Part shown: positions 17,371 to 26,778 of the stretch, piece by piece | Numbering within the stretch: the first letter of the stretch is position 1 | Layout of the letters: each line of letters starts with the position of its first letter | Assembly: GCF_000157895.3 (NCBI RefSeq) | Contig: NC_022663.1 | Span: 6,262,001-6,326,000, forward strand | Direction of reading: 5' to 3' | Origin: Mycobacterium kansasii ATCC 12478 | GTDB lineage: Bacteria; Actinomycetota; Actinomycetes; Mycobacteriales; Mycobacteriaceae | DNA length: 64,000 nt | The notes under the pieces: generated by a model | What the model was told of the DNA's origin: nothing | Databases searched by the model: none | Seen by the model: only the letters and a program-made list of their open reading frames with translations | Made by a program: the position numbers and the translations under genes

Positions 17371-17714
17371 CGAACGAAGACGTGTCTCGCGACCGGACCG
17401 CCTATCTCCGGCAACTGGCTCTTGATTCGCTGAACAGATACAGCGGTGGATTCGCCGATCTCGAACGGGTAGATCGTGACCTGAAGTCGATAATCCGATC
17501 TCTGAACGACGTGGCGGATCCATCCTGGACCAGCTCTTTGCTCCGGCTGTGGGGCCAGCTCGAGATTATCTATGCGTTAGCGCTTGATGAAGAACGTTTC
17601 CGTCTGACAGAGGAAGAGGAGGTTTACGTGCGGGGAGTTATCGCCGAGCTAGTTGCGGAACTCCAGGGCTATGAGCTGCCGCCAGTCCGCGACACGGGCG
17701 AAGACGCTCGATAG
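17367..17714 (+). CDS. Probable immunity protein for the adjacent toxin
   Basis: The 115-residue protein begins at TTG 17367, overlapping the toxin stop by four bases (TTGA), the tight coupling normal for toxin-immunity pairs. It is acidic and helical (VDRDLKSIIRSLNDV, RLTEEEEVYVRGVIAELVAELQGYE), cytoplasmic, and recognised in no family I can name. Codon use is as AT-leaning as the toxin end. GTG 17382 is an alternative start. The immunity role rests on position, size and charge, not on homology. Confidence 0.6.
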   Translation: MTNEDVSRDRTAYLRQLALDSLNRYSGGFADLERVDRDLKSIIRSLNDVADPSWTSSLLRLWGQLEIIYALALDEERFRLTEEEEVYVRGVIAELVAELQGYELPPVRDTGEDAR

Positions 17715-17909
17715 CAGTAAAGAAAGTTCTCACGAGCCAGGTCAGGGCGGTCAATACGCGGCTTTCCCGTGGACGTTGCTTGCGGCAGCGACGGCGGAGG
17801 CGCGCTTGACGGGCGGTCACGGGCCGAGACCCGTCGTCGCGAGTTCCTGATGCTTCTCGCAGGCCTGCCCGTGAAGGCTCGGCGTGGCGGTCGCCGGACG
17901 ATGGGCGCA

Positions 17910-18813
17910 CTAGAGCCTGTAACTGCCGATGTGTCGGTTGGTGCGGGCGATCTGGTTGACCAGGGCGCGCTTATCGTCGGTGAGTTTTTTCCCCGGATGC
18001 GCAGCGCCCAGCGGGAGAGCGCCACTGCGCCGGGCTCATCGCGGCGCGGCCGGGTCCCGTGGCGCCCTAGGAGTACACCGCATCTAGGGCACGGTTGGCC
18101 CATCAGATGATGTGAAATGGGTCGTAACAGATTGTCGCCTGCGGCAGGTGGGTGCGGGTGGCTTTGGTGTAGGCCTTGGACACATCCGTGCTGACCACGC
18201 TGATGTGCGACAGAGCCGAATCGAGTTGGGATTGATAGAAATTGACCAGCGATTCCTCGCTGCGTCCAGATTGGATGTCAACCACGGTGCCGGTGTCGTG
18301 ATCGCCGATGATGGTCAAATACCGGTGTGGGTGGCGGTAGCACACCTCGTCGACTCCGATGCGGTAGAGCGTCTCAAGCTGTCGGATAACGAGTAGCTCG
18401 GCCACCCCGCGGTTGATGATCGAGGTGACGGTTTCCCAGCCTCAGCGCATCAACGTGGCCACCGAAGTGCGGTCGGTGCGCTGGGCCAGCCACAGCACCA
18501 TGTTTTCGAAATCTCGGGTATGACGCGCACCCGGGCGCGCCCAGGGCAGCTCGTCGATGCGCACCCCGCACTCGGGGCAGTCCACCCGCCGGATCTCATA
18601 GACCAGCCACAGCTTGAATCCGCCCAAGTCCAAGTGGCGCCAGCGGCGCCGGCGCCGGTCATAGGCCGCTGAGCACAGCATCCCGCACGGGCAGCGCAGC
18701 CATCGGGCGCGCGGGCGCAGACTGACTTCGACATCGCGATCTTTGATGACGATATCCGTCACCCAGGCCCCGAGGATCTGCAGCAGACGGTTAAATGCTG
18801 TAGAAAATTGCAC
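17910..18813 (-). pseudogene. ISL3-family transposase remnant with several in-frame stops
   Basis: Starting at 18813 the frame encodes the ISL3 N-terminus with its zinc-finger-like cysteines (CPCGMLC, CPECGVRI). TGA at 18442-18444 interrupts it before GWETVTSIINRG. The DDE core then reads IGVDEVCYRHPHRY and STDVSKAY to CYDPFHII, where a second TGA (18103-18105) precedes WANRALDAVYS. A further stop and frame changes follow before LTDDKRALVNQIARTNRHI, ending near 17910. The element is dead. I find no convincing terminal repeats. 17715-17909 may be more of the same debris; nothing else is recognisable there. 18814-19042 holds no gene. Confidence 0.8.
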
Positions 18814-19042
18814 GTGGTTGGCCTTCCGGGTTGAGGTTGGTGTGGTAACCCCGAAATCTAGAGCCGCACCGCGTGCGCGTCCGTCATTTCACCGATGCAA
18901 CGCTGACACGCATTAGCCAATCAAAACCGCCCTGAACAGCACGAAAACCCTGGAGCGTCACATGCATTCGGTCATGGCGCGCGGGTAGGACAAGCTCCGT
19001 GCCCAAACTTCTGGCTGTGGATAATCGCCAAGCGCCCAGACC

Positions 19043-22000
19043 TCAGGTGAGCAGTCCGCGGATGTCGTCGGCCGTCAGCATTGAGGCGAAGGCGTTGCCG
19101 TCGTCGATCACGCTGGCAAAGAGCTTGGCTTTGCGCGCGTTGAGTGCCATGACCTTCGCTTCGATGGTGTCGCGGGCGATAAGTCGATACACCATGACAT
19201 TGCGCTGCTGTCCGATGCGGTGGGTGCGATCGACTGCCTGGGTTTCGGTGGCCGGATTCCACCACGGGTCGAGCAGGAAGCAGTAGTCGGCCTCGGTGAG
19301 GTTCAACCCGAAACCGCCGGCCTTGAGACTGATCAGGAAAACTGGCGCAGTCCCTTCCTTGAACTGCTGAATCACCTTGGGACGGTTGCGGGTTCGCCCA
19401 TCAAGGTAGCAGTAGTCGATGCCCTCGGCGCCGAGGCGATCTCGCACCCGGCCGAGGAAGCGAGTGAACTGGCTGAACACCAGCGCGCGGTGGCCGCCAT
19501 CGGCGACGTCACGCAGCTGCTCCACCAAGACATCAATTTTCGCGCAGACCAGCGCGTCATGCGCAGCGTCGACAAGCCCGGGATGCAGCGCCATCTGGCG
19601 CAGCACGGTCAAAGATTTCAGGATCGTGAATCGGTTGCGCTGGATGTCGTCGAGCAAGCCGAGCACCTTCTGGCGTTCGCGTTGCAGCCGCTTGTCGTAG
19701 AGCGAGCGGTGTCTGGGCGGCAGCTCGATATCGAGCAATTGCTCTTGCTTGGCGGGCAGCTCGGCGGCCACCAGTGCCTTGGTACGACGCTTGACGAGCG
19801 GTTTGATCCGCCGGCGCAACAGAGACAGCAACTCGGGGTCGCCGGTCTTCTCGATGGGTTTTGCGTAGTAGTCGGCGAACTTGGCCGGGTTGGGAAACAA
19901 TCCCGGGGCAGTGATCGATAGCAGCGACCACAGCTCCATGACGTTGTTTTCCATCGGCGTACCCGTGATCGCCACCTTGATGGGGGCCGGTAGCCGGCGC
20001 GCGCACTGGTAGGTCTTGGCGTGCCGGTTCTTTACGTACTGGGCTTCGTCCAGAATGAGGCCGGACCAGGTTTGGGAAGCGTAGGCGTCGAAGTCGAGGC
20101 GGAACAAGGTATACGAGGTAACGACGACGTTGGCGCCGGCGGCCAGCTCGTCAAGGTCGATGCCGGCACGGCGCAGGGTATCGCTGATCGCAGCCACCGA
20201 CAGTTCCGGTGCGAACCGCGCGGCCTCCGCGCTCCAGTTGGCAACCACGCTCGAGGGCGCTACCACCAAGAACGGGGCTGGACTCGGATCCTCTTGTCGG
20301 ACATGGCAGATCAGTGCGAGCGACTGGAGCGTCTTCCCCAGACCCATGTCGTCGGCGAGGATCCCGCCCAGTCCGTGGGCGTAAAGCGTCGCCAGCCACG
20401 AGAACCCGTCGGCCTGGTAGGGCCGCAGTTCGGCGCGCAAGCCGCTGGGCACCGGCACCGGCTCTACTCCCTGTAGCGCGCGCAGTCCGCGAACCTGCCG
20501 ACGCCACTCGTCGGCCTGTTGGGTGACCACGCCCAGTGCGGCTAGCTCGTCGAATAGCCCGGCCTGGAACCGGCTGATCCGGGGCGGCCCCTCATCGGCA
20601 TCGGTCAGTGCGCGGGCTTCCTCGATCAGCCGGCGCAGCTTCACCAGCTCCGGCTTGTTCACCGCAAAGTAGGCTCCGTCGGCCAGTAGCACATGTGACT
20701 GGCCGGAGGCCAGCGCGGTGAACACGCTGACGAACGGAATCTGGTTGCCCTCAACGCTGATCGTGATGTCCAGGTCGAACCAGTCCGCCTGTCCGGGCAC
20801 CGCATCCATGGCCACACCGATGACCAGGGACTCGCCCGCCTCCCGATAGTCGACGGGGTCGCCGGTCACCTCCACCACGATCTCGGACAGCCCGGTGAGC
20901 AGCGGTTGGAGTTCAGTGGTGAACCGCATTGTCTCCAAGCCGCACAATCGGGCTCGGGCAATCAGCCTGCCGTCGGGGGCGCGGAGCCCGAACCGCTCCA
21001 GCGGGGCGTCGATGCGACGCGCGAGCTCGTTCTCGATGTCCAGGTCGCGGTAGCCCGGATCACCACACGCGTCCACACCGACGCGAAACTCGTTGTCGCC
21101 CACCCGGTACGCCCACTGCAGCGTCAACTCGACCTCGTGTCCATCCCGGTAGTCGGCACGCAGCATCAACGTCGGCCCGGTGATCGTCGGCGGCGTGAAC
21201 GAGGTGTCCGACGATGTGACGGGCGTGATGCGCCGCAGCTTCGGGTAGTACTCGGCTGCGAACTGCGGTGCCTCAGCTGCAGGGATGGTCAGGATCTGAC
21301 CGCCAAGGGTCATCCGCTGCAACGTCGCCGAGACCGGCTGGTCCATCCGCGCCAGCCGCAGCCCGCCGTCGGTGCAGACAACACCATGGCCCGACGACCC
21401 GATGAACGCGACAGCTGGTGCGGGCGCTCCGTCGACTTCAAGCAAGGGCATGACCGTGAGGTTGCCCGACGGGTCGGCGGTGACGTCCAAGGACAGGCGT
21501 GCCGCGGCATACGGCGGCACGTCGTGGTGGTCTTGTGCCTGCACCAACCGCACGCCGACTCGGCGCAGCTCGTCCAGTAGCGGCCATAACCGGGCTGACT
21601 CGAATTTCAGCAGCGAGATCGTCTTCGCGTCCCCATACGAGGTATACGAATAGCTGTAGTAGCCAGTCAGATTCGGGGCGCCCGCCCGATAGGCGGCATA
21701 GAACTCTTGTAGCGCGTGGAGGTGCGCGTCGGGATAACCGTAGTGTCGCAGCGCGGACAAGCGGCCCCAGCTCAGGTCGGCGGCGACCCAGCCACCACGC
21801 TTACCCGGGCGCACCACGCGCGCATCCAAGCCGCTCGCCGACAGGTTCAGCTCGATAGCCAGCGGCGTGCCGGCGGTACCGCCCGGCGAACGTGTCGGGA
21901 ACAAGGAGTCCAGTGACTTGCGCCATGCCGCCGGAGCCGGCACCACCGGCTGTACGGCCGATGGGGGTTGCGACCGTGTCTTGGTGGTCCCGCTGGCCGC

Positions 22001-22276
22001 GATGAGGATCGCGGCCACATGCTTACAGTCCACTTGCATAGGGCAGGTGCACAACCCGATCTCGAGGTTCCAGGAGTCGGCGTAATCCATCGAAAGCTCC
22101 ACCGTGGTGGTGTAAGTGCGGCCCCGGTTACCGCGAATGCTCCCGGTGAGACTGTCGTCGCCGGGGTTCCATGAACAACGCACCACTCGACCTTCGCGCG
22201 CGTAGTCCAGGCCACGCCGGTAGGTGTCGGCGCCCAGATGTGATTCGGCGTCGTCGAGATCGATCGACGGATACAT
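19043..22276 (-). CDS. SNF2-family helicase with N-terminal SWIM zinc finger
   Basis: This large protein (1077 residues from ATG 22276) has a SWIM motif CTCPMQVDCKH near 74-86, a long middle region of beta-rich repeats, then a SNF2 ATPase: Walker A DDMGLGKTLQS near 642, DEAQ near 742, and the helicase C domain with VFSQFTRFLGRV near 935 and DPWWNPATETQAVDRTHRIGQ arginine-finger region near 1002-1022. It resembles M. tuberculosis HelZ (Rv2101) in layout. Members remodel protein-DNA complexes. The start is uncertain: GTG 22288 gives four more residues. It is absent from the M. tuberculosis xerD-Rv1703c interval. Confidence 0.88.
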   Translation of the reverse strand: MYPSIDLDDAESHLGADTYRRGLDYAREGRVVRCSWNPGDDSLTGSIRGNRGRTYTTTVELSMDYADSWNLEIGLCTCPMQVDCKHVAAILIAASGTTKTRSQPPSAVQPVVPAPAAWRKSLDSLFPTRSPGGTAGTPLAIELNLSASGLDARVVRPGKRGGWVAADLSWGRLSALRHYGYPDAHLHALQEFYAAYRAGAPNLTGYYSYSYTSYGDAKTISLLKFESARLWPLLDELRRVGVRLVQAQDHHDVPPYAAARLSLDVTADPSGNLTVMPLLEVDGAPAPAVAFIGSSGHGVVCTDGGLRLARMDQPVSATLQRMTLGGQILTIPAAEAPQFAAEYYPKLRRITPVTSSDTSFTPPTITGPTLMLRADYRDGHEVELTLQWAYRVGDNEFRVGVDACGDPGYRDLDIENELARRIDAPLERFGLRAPDGRLIARARLCGLETMRFTTELQPLLTGLSEIVVEVTGDPVDYREAGESLVIGVAMDAVPGQADWFDLDITISVEGNQIPFVSVFTALASGQSHVLLADGAYFAVNKPELVKLRRLIEEARALTDADEGPPRISRFQAGLFDELAALGVVTQQADEWRRQVRGLRALQGVEPVPVPSGLRAELRPYQADGFSWLATLYAHGLGGILADDMGLGKTLQSLALICHVRQEDPSPAPFLVVAPSSVVANWSAEAARFAPELSVAAISDTLRRAGIDLDELAAGANVVVTSYTLFRLDFDAYASQTWSGLILDEAQYVKNRHAKTYQCARRLPAPIKVAITGTPMENNVMELWSLLSITAPGLFPNPAKFADYYAKPIEKTGDPELLSLLRRRIKPLVKRRTKALVAAELPAKQEQLLDIELPPRHRSLYDKRLQRERQKVLGLLDDIQRNRFTILKSLTVLRQMALHPGLVDAAHDALVCAKIDVLVEQLRDVADGGHRALVFSQFTRFLGRVRDRLGAEGIDYCYLDGRTRNRPKVIQQFKEGTAPVFLISLKAGGFGLNLTEADYCFLLDPWWNPATETQAVDRTHRIGQQRNVMVYRLIARDTIEAKVMALNARKAKLFASVIDDGNAFASMLTADDIRGLLT

Positions 22277-22402
22277 CAGTGACTGCACGTCCGCACCGTA
22301 ACGACCCGGTCCGACAGAAACCCAGAGCCACGCCCGCCCAGCAGCCAAAGTGGTGCGGATGAGGCTCGGGATTCGGGTGTGGCGACCCGGGCGTCGGGGC
22401 GA

Positions 22403-23155
22403 CTAACCCAGGTACTCCGATTCCAGTACCAGGTCGGGCACTAGGGTCTGGTATTCGAGGTGGGCCCTGTGCTCCACGGTGTTCCACAGCCTGCCCTGCT
22501 CGCGCCGCATGTAGGCGCGGTACTTCGGCGCCCCCGGCACCAGGACGTTGTCGGCTACCACGATCGAACCCGGATGCAGCCAGTCGCGGTCCAGGATACT
22601 CTGCAGGTCGTCCAGGTAGACCTTCTTGTCGTGGTCGATGAACACGAAATCCAGAGCGCCAGAACCGAATCCGTGTTCAGTTGCCAGTGCGTCCAGGGTG
22701 TGTCCGCCGTCGCCGATGGTGCCGACCACACAGGTTATCCGGTCGGCGACGCCAGCATGAGCCCAGATCTGCCGGGCATTGGCGGCGTTGGCTTCGGCCA
22801 GTTCGACCGAGTACACCCGGGCCGCCGGCGCCGCCCGGGCGATCCGCAGTGCGCCGTAGCCGCAGTAGGTGCCCAGCTCCAGCGCCAGCGCCGGGTTGGC
22901 GCGCCGCGCCGCCGCGTCGAGCATCGGCCCCTTCTCGTCGCCGATATTGATCAGCATCGACTTTTCATAGGCGAACCTGTCGATGGTGGCCAGCACGTCG
23001 TCGATGTCGCCGGCACGGGCGTACCGGAGTACATAGTCGACGGCGGCCGCTTCGCGACCGTCACCGATTTGACCCGTCCTGGTGAGGTTGCGGATTCCGG
23101 GCGCCATGCGCCAGACCGACCACCGCAATGGGGCAATGCGTGCTCTGAAGCTCAT
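22403..23155 (-). CDS. Catechol-type O-methyltransferase, Rv1703c homologue
   Basis: The 250-residue enzyme has the S-adenosylmethionine site LELGTYCGYGALRIA (near 92-106), acidic YSVELAE, then FIDHDKKVY and VVADNVLVPG, the metal-ligand region of Mg-dependent catechol O-methyltransferases, and EKSMLINIGDEKG near 72. It is predicted cytosolic. ATG 23155 (MSFRARIAP) was preferred to an earlier start eight codons upstream. It is divergent from the ebo-type cluster across a 133-bp shared regulatory gap. Whether it methylates a product of that cluster is unknown; in M. tuberculosis it exists without the cluster. Confidence 0.85.
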   Translation of the reverse strand: MSFRARIAPLRWSVWRMAPGIRNLTRTGQIGDGREAAAVDYVLRYARAGDIDDVLATIDRFAYEKSMLINIGDEKGPMLDAAARRANPALALELGTYCGYGALRIARAAPAARVYSVELAEANAANARQIWAHAGVADRITCVVGTIGDGGHTLDALATEHGFGSGALDFVFIDHDKKVYLDDLQSILDRDWLHPGSIVVADNVLVPGAPKYRAYMRREQGRLWNTVEHRAHLEYQTLVPDLVLESEYLG

Positions 23156-23288
23156 CGTTGCCAGCTTACGTACAGTCAATGATCAGCCGAGACCAATGCG
23201 CGGTGTTAGCATCCTCTGCTTAGAAAAGCTAGTTTGTCACGCACGATACATCAGATTTTTACAGCGTTCGGCGATCAAGGACGGCGCG
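23156..23288. promoter_or_regulatory. Divergent intergenic region between the O-methyltransferase and the ebo-type cluster
   Basis: The 133-bp gap must hold promoters for both directions. It is more AT-rich than its flanks, with TTGTCA at 23234-23239 and TAGCAT at 23207-23212, but I cannot pair a -35 and a -10 convincingly. AAGGA just before ATG 23289 is the ribosome binding site of the first cluster gene. Confidence 0.4.
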
Positions 23289-24515
23289 ATGGACCACGAC
23301 GACACCACCTCCCGGGTGACCGCGCAGCCCCGCTGCGGCCTGTGGCTCAGCGGTGCGCGGGGGTCGGTGGCGACCACGTCGATCGTGGGTCTGTATGCGC
23401 TCAGCGCCGGGCTGATCCCCGAAACCGGCTGCGTGACGGCGACTGCCGAGTTCGCCGGCGTCCCATTGCCGAAATATGCCGATTTCGTGGTGGCCGGACG
23501 CGACCTTTCGACCGCCCCGTTGGCCAAGCGCGCCGAGGCTCTGGTCGAGGCGGGACTGCTGCCGCACCACGTCGTCGCGGCGGTGTCAGATCGCCTGGCC
23601 GCCACCGAAGCCGAGATCGTCGGTCCGTCCTGCGTGGCCACGCCGGATCCGTCCACCGTCGGTGCCAGCACCCAAGCCGAACTGATCGACCGGCTCAGCG
23701 ATGCGATGGGCTCGTTCATCTCGCGCAACGCACTTGACGTCTTCGTGGTCATCGACGTGGCATCGACGCAGCCGCCGGTGCCGGACCGCCCCGAGTACCA
23801 CGACCCGGATTTATTGCGGGCCGCACTATGCGAAAAGGACCGCATGGTGCTGCCGGCAAGCGCGCTGACGGCCCTGGCGGCGATCCGCAATGGCGCCGCC
23901 TACTCCTGCTTCACCCCGTCGCCCAGCATGGGCGTTCCCGCGTTGCGCAGCCTGGCTGACGATGCCGACATTCTCTGCGGCGGCCAGGACGCCAAGACCG
24001 GCCAGACCTTGCTGCGCACCGTGCTGGCGCCGATGTTCGCCAGCCGCGCGATGACCGTACACTCCTGGGCGGGAACGAATCTGCTGGGCGGCGGCGACGG
24101 CGCCACGCTCGCCGACCCGGTCGCTGTGCAGTCCAAGCTCGCCAGCAAGCAACGTGGCATCCAGCAGATGCTCGGTGGCTCCGTCAACGCTCCGCTGCAT
24201 ATCGACTACGTGCCCGACCTCGGGGAAACCAAGGTTGCGTGGGACCACATTCACGCCACCGGATTCCTGGGCGGTCAGATCACGCTGCAAACCATCTGGT
24301 CGGCACCGGATTCCGCATTGGCCGCGCCGTTGGTTCTCGACGTGGCCCGCCTGCTGGCGATGGCCCGGATGCGCGGTGCGCACGGCGTCGTCGGGGAACT
24401 CGGCTTCTTCTTCAAGGAACCGTGGGGCTCGTCGACGCATTCACTTGCGGCGCAATACGAGGCGCTGGTGCAGTGGGCTCAGTCCTTTGCCACACCGGTT
24501 CCGGCCGACCGGTGA
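23289..24515 (+). CDS. Inositol-3-phosphate synthase-like protein, first gene of the ebo-type cluster
   Basis: The 408-residue protein matches myo-inositol-1-phosphate synthases: N-terminal NAD-binding loop LSGARGSVATTS (about 20-31), active-site GGQDAKTGQTLL near 230-242 (compare the family GGDDFKSGQT), LGGGDGATL, and YVPDLGETKVAWDH. These enzymes cyclise glucose-6-phosphate by an NAD-dependent aldol mechanism. In most ebo clusters the corresponding slot is EboD, a dehydroquinate-synthase-like sugar phosphate cyclase, so an unrelated cyclitol-forming enzyme appears to replace it. The TGA overlaps the next GTG. It is a divergent paralogue, not the housekeeping Ino1, which lies elsewhere in mycobacteria. 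Substrate is inferred. Confidence 0.82.
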   Translation: MDHDDTTSRVTAQPRCGLWLSGARGSVATTSIVGLYALSAGLIPETGCVTATAEFAGVPLPKYADFVVAGRDLSTAPLAKRAEALVEAGLLPHHVVAAVSDRLAATEAEIVGPSCVATPDPSTVGASTQAELIDRLSDAMGSFISRNALDVFVVIDVASTQPPVPDRPEYHDPDLLRAALCEKDRMVLPASALTALAAIRNGAAYSCFTPSPSMGVPALRSLADDADILCGGQDAKTGQTLLRTVLAPMFASRAMTVHSWAGTNLLGGGDGATLADPVAVQSKLASKQRGIQQMLGGSVNAPLHIDYVPDLGETKVAWDHIHATGFLGGQITLQTIWSAPDSALAAPLVLDVARLLAMARMRGAHGVVGELGFFFKEPWGSSTHSLAAQYEALVQWAQSFATPVPADR

Positions 24516-25357
24516 AGGTCAAGGCGTACCTGGACCTGATGCGGGCGCCTGCTGCGCTCACCGTGCTGGGTGACACTGCGGTGGGCGCCATCTGGGCTGG
24601 GCGTCCGCTGACCGGACGCCGCCTGGCGCTACCGCTGGCCTCGGCGCTGCTGTATTGGAGCGGCATGGTGCTCAACGACTGGGCCGACCGCGAGCGCGAC
24701 GCCGTCGAACGCCCCGAGCGGCCGATCCCGTCCGGAGAAGTGTCGGGGGGCACGGCCGTATCTTTCGCCGCCGCCCTGGCCACGGCGGGACTGGCGACCG
24801 CGACGGCGGCCGGGGGCCGCCACGGTCTGGCCGCTGCCGGCCGAATCACGTTGTGCGTGGCCGCTTATGACCTGGTTGCCAAGGACACCGCCGCGGGGCC
24901 GTTGGTCATGGCGGGTTGCCGGTTCCTCGACGTGATGCTCGGCGCCGGCCCGAATTATCGTCGTGCGCTGGTTCCGGCGTCGGTGGTCGGCGGGCACACC
25001 ACGGCGATCACGGTGCTGTCCCGCAGCGAGGTCACGGGTTCGGAACCGAGATTGCCGGCGATCGTCGGCGGTATGGCGGCGGCGGTGGCCGCCTCGGCGA
25101 TGGTGAGCACACCGGGGTTTCGCGCCGCACCCGCCGCGGCGGTGTACGCGTGGTCGTTTGGCCCCGGCTTGTGGAAGGCATGGCGGCAGCCGACCGCCGA
25201 GGTTCTGCGCAGCGCGGTGCGTAGCGGCATCGCGTCGACGATCGCGGTCCAGGCCATGCTGGCCGCCCGGGCGCCGCGCACCATGCTGGCGTTGTCCGGG
25301 ATCGCAATTGGATTGCGGCTCAAAGTTTCTGCGGCCCAACCCACTGAGGTGACCTGA
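24512..25357 (+). CDS. eboC: UbiA-family prenyltransferase (EboC type)
   Basis: The 281-residue polytopic membrane protein has the UbiA prenyl-diphosphate motif NDWADRERD (55-63), followed by RPERPIPSGEVS, and a second conserved segment with AYDLVAKDTAAGPLVMAGCRFLD near 120-142, where the polar residues of the second aspartate-rich site are partly replaced. About seven to nine hydrophobic helices are visible. Such enzymes transfer an isoprenoid chain to a small acceptor at the membrane. GTG 24512 overlaps the previous stop and TGATG joins it to the next gene. Acceptor and chain length are unknown; a cyclitol from the preceding enzyme is a reasonable guess. Confidence 0.85.
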   Translation: MKVKAYLDLMRAPAALTVLGDTAVGAIWAGRPLTGRRLALPLASALLYWSGMVLNDWADRERDAVERPERPIPSGEVSGGTAVSFAAALATAGLATATAAGGRHGLAAAGRITLCVAAYDLVAKDTAAGPLVMAGCRFLDVMLGAGPNYRRALVPASVVGGHTTAITVLSRSEVTGSEPRLPAIVGGMAAAVAASAMVSTPGFRAAPAAAVYAWSFGPGLWKAWRQPTAEVLRSAVRSGIASTIAVQAMLAARAPRTMLALSGIAIGLRLKVSAAQPTEVT

Positions 25358-26778
25358 TGCATGTTGGCTACAACACGAATGGCTTGACCGATCACCCGCT
25401 CGCCGACGCGCTCGCGCTGATCGCCGAGCACGGGTATACCGCCGTCGCATTGACCATCGGCTACCCGCATGTTCGGCCGTTCGACTCCGATCTCGGTGCG
25501 CAGCTGGGCGCATTGCGCGCGCTGCTGGACACCCACGGATTGCAGGTGGCGATCGAAACGGGAGCGCGCTATCTGCTCGACCCATGCAACAAACACAAAC
25601 CCGCGCTCGTCGACATCGCCGCCGAACCCCGCGTCGAATTCCTGCGGCGGGCAATCGACATTGCCGCGGACCTCGGAGCCACCTGCGTGTCGCTGTGGTC
25701 GGGCTATTCCGTCGACTACAGCGACCCCGAAACCACCCGGGAGCTGCTCGTCAGCAGGCTGGCGCAGGTGGTCGACTACGCGGACCGCAAGGCGGTCACG
25801 CTCGGATTCGAGCCCGAACCCGGCATGTTCGTCGAGACCGTGGAACAGGCCCGCGAAGTGTGCCGGGCACTGGGTGATCCGCCGCGACTCGGCATCACCC
25901 TCGACGTCGGTCACTGCGTGATGACCGAGCCGGCGGGTGCGCAAGCGGCCATCGCCGACCTGGGCGACAAACTGGTCAATGTCCACCTCGACGACATGAC
26001 ACCGCTCAAACACGAACACCTCGAGTTCGGCCATGGCGACCTCGATCTCGGAGCCGTGATGGACGCACTGCACAGCAGCGGCTTCGGCGGTGTCGCCTCG
26101 GTCGAGTTGCCACGTCATTCCCACGACGCACCGAATGTGCTGCGGCGCAGCATGTCCGCCATCAATCGCGCCAGACTGCCGATCGCGGCGCGCTCGTGGA
26201 TCGACAACGCTGCGACCGAGATCCGGAGCGGCCCGGACAAGATCCTGGAAGCCTTCCCCAAGGCCGAGCGGGCGATGTCGCAGGATTCCGGCGATGCGGC
26301 GCTCCTGGCCCGACTGCAACTGCTCACCACGCTGGTGGCCGGAAATCCCGACCAGACAGCGGGTCCGCTCGTCGAAAGGCTGTACCAATGGGGGGATAGC
26401 GACGAACGCCTGGCCGTGCTCCGCGGCCTGGAGACGGCCGCGCTGGACGGCAACCTCGGACCGGTTACCACAGCGGCCGGCGTGACCCTGGCCGAGGATG
26501 CGTTGCGGTGCAACGATCCGCGGCTGGTAGGCGCGGCACTCGGCGGATTCGGAACACGGTTCCTGGCCCAGCCCACCTGGCGTCATGGCGTGATGAAGCT
26601 GATCTTCATGGAGGTTCCGTTGCGTGCCGTACCCGGCCTGCGCATCCGTGCCGATGCGGAATTGAGCCGGATGGCAACCGATTACATCAATGAACGTACT
26701 GCGGCCGGACGGCCGGTGTCGGCCGACGTGCGGATGCTGCAGCAGCTGGCTGCCACGATGACGGAGGTGCCGGAGTGA
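25357..26778 (+). CDS. eboA: TIM-barrel (xylose-isomerase-like) protein fused to an EboA domain
   Basis: Of 473 residues, the first 280 or so form an AP-endonuclease-2/sugar phosphate isomerase-epimerase barrel, starting MHVGYNTNGL and carrying metal-site features FEPEPGMF, LDVGHCVM, VHLDDM and ASVELPRHS. The C-terminal 180 residues match EboA: ERLAVLRGLE, ALRCNDPRLVGAAL, HGVMKLIFMEVPL, GLRIRADAELSRMATDYINERTAAG. Elsewhere EboA is a stand-alone protein of unknown function, so the fusion links it physically to an isomerase-like enzyme. ATG 25357 shares a base with the previous stop, and the next gene overlaps the end by four bases. Confidence 0.82.
   Translation: MHVGYNTNGLTDHPLADALALIAEHGYTAVALTIGYPHVRPFDSDLGAQLGALRALLDTHGLQVAIETGARYLLDPCNKHKPALVDIAAEPRVEFLRRAIDIAADLGATCVSLWSGYSVDYSDPETTRELLVSRLAQVVDYADRKAVTLGFEPEPGMFVETVEQAREVCRALGDPPRLGITLDVGHCVMTEPAGAQAAIADLGDKLVNVHLDDMTPLKHEHLEFGHGDLDLGAVMDALHSSGFGGVASVELPRHSHDAPNVLRRSMSAINRARLPIAARSWIDNAATEIRSGPDKILEAFPKAERAMSQDSGDAALLARLQLLTTLVAGNPDQTAGPLVERLYQWGDSDERLAVLRGLETAALDGNLGPVTTAAGVTLAEDALRCNDPRLVGAALGGFGTRFLAQPTWRHGVMKLIFMEVPLRAVPGLRIRADAELSRMATDYINERTAAGRPVSADVRMLQQLAATMTEVPE

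Noticed and set aside
19015..19023. TGTGGATAA, a perfect DnaA box on the reverse strand
   Set aside because: A single 9-mer between genes with no cluster, dnaA/dnaN or AT-rich unwinding region is expected by chance.
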